A DNA stretch of 64,000 bases from Ureibacillus sp. FSL W7-1570 (GTDB lineage: Bacteria > Bacillota > Bacilli > Bacillales_A > Planococcaceae). The position numbers and the translations under genes are program-made. The notes under the pieces are model-generated. The model worked only from the letters and a program-made list of their open reading frames with translations, ran no database searches and had not been told where the DNA came from. The stretch spans positions 3,107,001 through 3,171,000 of the forward strand of contig NZ_CP151979.1 in the NCBI RefSeq assembly GCF_038593265.1, read 5' to 3'. The number at the start of each line of letters is the position of its first letter. Position 1 is the stretch's first letter. Positions 62,864-64,000 of the stretch are shown one piece after another.

Positions 62864-64000
62864 ATGGGAAACTTTTTTAAACGCCATTTCAAAATCATTA
62901 CGGCGATGATCGCTGTACTGCTTTTCATACAGATACCTGTTACATATGCGGCAAATCTGTCCGATTTAAAAAGCAAACAGCAGCAAGTGGAACAACAGAA
63001 AAAAGAATTGAATAGTCAAATCAATCAAAAATCCAGCGCAATCAAATCCAATGAATCCAAACAGAAACAATTGTTAGCCCAAATTGATAAATTGATAGAC
63101 CAAATTTCAAAAACAAATCAAGAAATTAAACAAGTAGAAAATGAGATTGGACAAGCCAATCAAGAAATTGCCGCTTTAAAAGAAAAAATTGAAGCATTGC
63201 AAAAAAAGATTGATGAACGGAATGCATTGTTGGAAGAACGCGCCCGTGCATTGCAGGCAAACGGTTCGGTTTCATTTTTGGATGTGTTGTTGGGCGCCAA
63301 CAGCTTCGTTGATTTTATTGACCGTTTTTCAGCGGTCAATACGTTGATCGATGCTGACCGCCAAATCATCCGTGAACAAAAAGAAGACCAAAAACAATTG
63401 GAAGACCAAAAAGTGGTATTGGAAAATACAAAAAGAAAACTGGAAGAAAAACAAAACCAACTTAAAAACTTAAAAGCTTCTTTGGATTCCCAAAAACAAG
63501 AAAAAAATAAATTGATTGCCGAACTCGAAAAAGAGCAACAAAAACTATTAAGCGAGAAAAAATTATTGGAGAAACAATATTCCGAGTATCTTGAAATCAG
63601 TCAAGACTTGGAAAACCAAATCGCGGAACTTCAAAGACAACAATTAAGCAAAGCTCAGTCTTCCGGAAATTTACCGGTTTCATCCAGCGGTTTCATGAAA
63701 CCGACAAATGGTGTGTTGACAAGCGGTTATGGTTGGAGAAATTTAGGTTATGGTCCTGAGTTCCACTATGGTGTTGACTTGGCTAACCGTGCAGGAACGC
63801 CAGTCCTAGCCTCAGCAGATGGTGTGGTCACTTATGCATCCGCCCTAAGCACGTACGGAAATGTAATCATGGTTACGCACAATATTAACGGCCAAATCTA
63901 TACAACATTATATGCCCATTTAAGAGCATTTAATGTCGGCGTTGGCGATGTGGTAAAACAAGGCCAACAAATTGGTGAAATGGGAGCCACTGGACGCGCG
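62864..64000 (+). CDS. Secreted M23-family murein hydrolase with coiled coil, partial (runs off the window)
   Basis: The first 379 residues are visible. A signal peptide (FKIITAMIAVLLFIQIPVTYA) precedes a long charged coiled coil (about 30-260). A lysostaphin-type M23 domain follows, with TSGYGWRN, FHYGVDLANRAGTPVLA (zinc ligands HxxxD) and YTTLYAHL. This is the EnvC/PcsB-like layout of an FtsEX partner; in B. subtilis FtsEX controls CwlO, which has an NlpC/P60 catalytic domain instead. ATG 62864 follows AAGGAGG. Activation by FtsX through the coiled coil is inferred from gene order. Confidence 0.88.
   Translation, partial: MGNFFKRHFKIITAMIAVLLFIQIPVTYAANLSDLKSKQQQVEQQKKELNSQINQKSSAIKSNESKQKQLLAQIDKLIDQISKTNQEIKQVENEIGQANQEIAALKEKIEALQKKIDERNALLEERARALQANGSVSFLDVLLGANSFVDFIDRFSAVNTLIDADRQIIREQKEDQKQLEDQKVVLENTKRKLEEKQNQLKNLKASLDSQKQEKNKLIAELEKEQQKLLSEKKLLEKQYSEYLEISQDLENQIAELQRQQLSKAQSSGNLPVSSSGFMKPTNGVLTSGYGWRNLGYGPEFHYGVDLANRAGTPVLASADGVVTYASALSTYGNVIMVTHNINGQIYTTLYAHLRAFNVGVGDVVKQGQQIGEMGATGRA

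Overview
The window looks like a chromosome segment of a low-GC Gram-positive, endospore-former-type Bacillota, most likely Bacillaceae/Planococcaceae (Lysinibacillus/Ureibacillus-like; genus not provable from this sequence). The gene order follows the Bacillus subtilis tagO-tagV-yvyE-degSU-degV-comF-flgM...hag-fliDST-hpf-secA-prfB-...-uvrBA and ftsEX neighbourhood, ribosome binding sites are strong, and TTG/GTG starts occur. It carries several insertions that B. subtilis lacks.

Layout. 1-8.6 kb: 5' part of a second SecA (SecA2-like), tagO, a very large 21-bp tandem repeat array, an LCP cell-wall ligase, a YigZ protein and the DegS/DegU two-component system. 8.6-12.6 kb: a small lipoprotein, a second 21-bp array and an HD phosphohydrolase. 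12.8-16.6 kb: degV with an in-frame stop, comFA, comFC and yvyF. 16.7-23.5 kb: late flagellar operon flgM-flgN-flgK-flgL-yviE-fliW-csrA and flagellin hag, with a SigD promoter and a clear CsrA hairpin in the hag leader. 23.5-33 kb: an AT-rich flagellin-glycosylation island made of a Maf glycosyltransferase and an apparently complete legionaminic acid pathway (legB, legC, legG, legI, legH, ptmE, legF). 33-39 kb: flaG, fliD, fliT, fliS, a second flagellin interrupted by a sialidase-like beta-propeller and broken by a frameshift, and a second fliS. 39-46.5 kb: hpf (SigB- and SigH-like promoters), another repeat cluster, an EamA transporter, a pyridoxine-kinase-like protein, housekeeping secA and prfB with its programmed frameshift. 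46.5-54 kb: a third 21-bp array, a YhjD-like protein, comK, an IDEAL-domain protein, and uvrB and uvrA with a LexA box. 54-64 kb: an ECF S component, VanZ-like and LiaX/YvlB-like envelope proteins, a chemoreceptor, a secreted transglutaminase-like protein, ftsE, ftsX and the start of an M23 murein hydrolase.

How the parts fit. DegSU, ComK and ComF link motility and competence decisions. FliW and CsrA sit beside hag and its CsrA target. Maf and CMP-legionaminate synthesis would glycosylate the neighbouring flagellin.

The least explained feature is a family of 21-bp tandem arrays at about 2.7-4.4, 9.7-11.6 and 46.6-47.0 kb. Each starts just after the intrinsic terminator of a rightward gene, in the same orientation, and switches on the + strand from G-rich units on the left to C-rich units on the right. 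Two of the three lie between convergent genes. A fourth convergent gap, at 40.1-40.5 kb, holds an unrelated repeat family with the same skew. These arrays appear not to be protein genes and may be a convergent-transcription boundary element; that function is inference.
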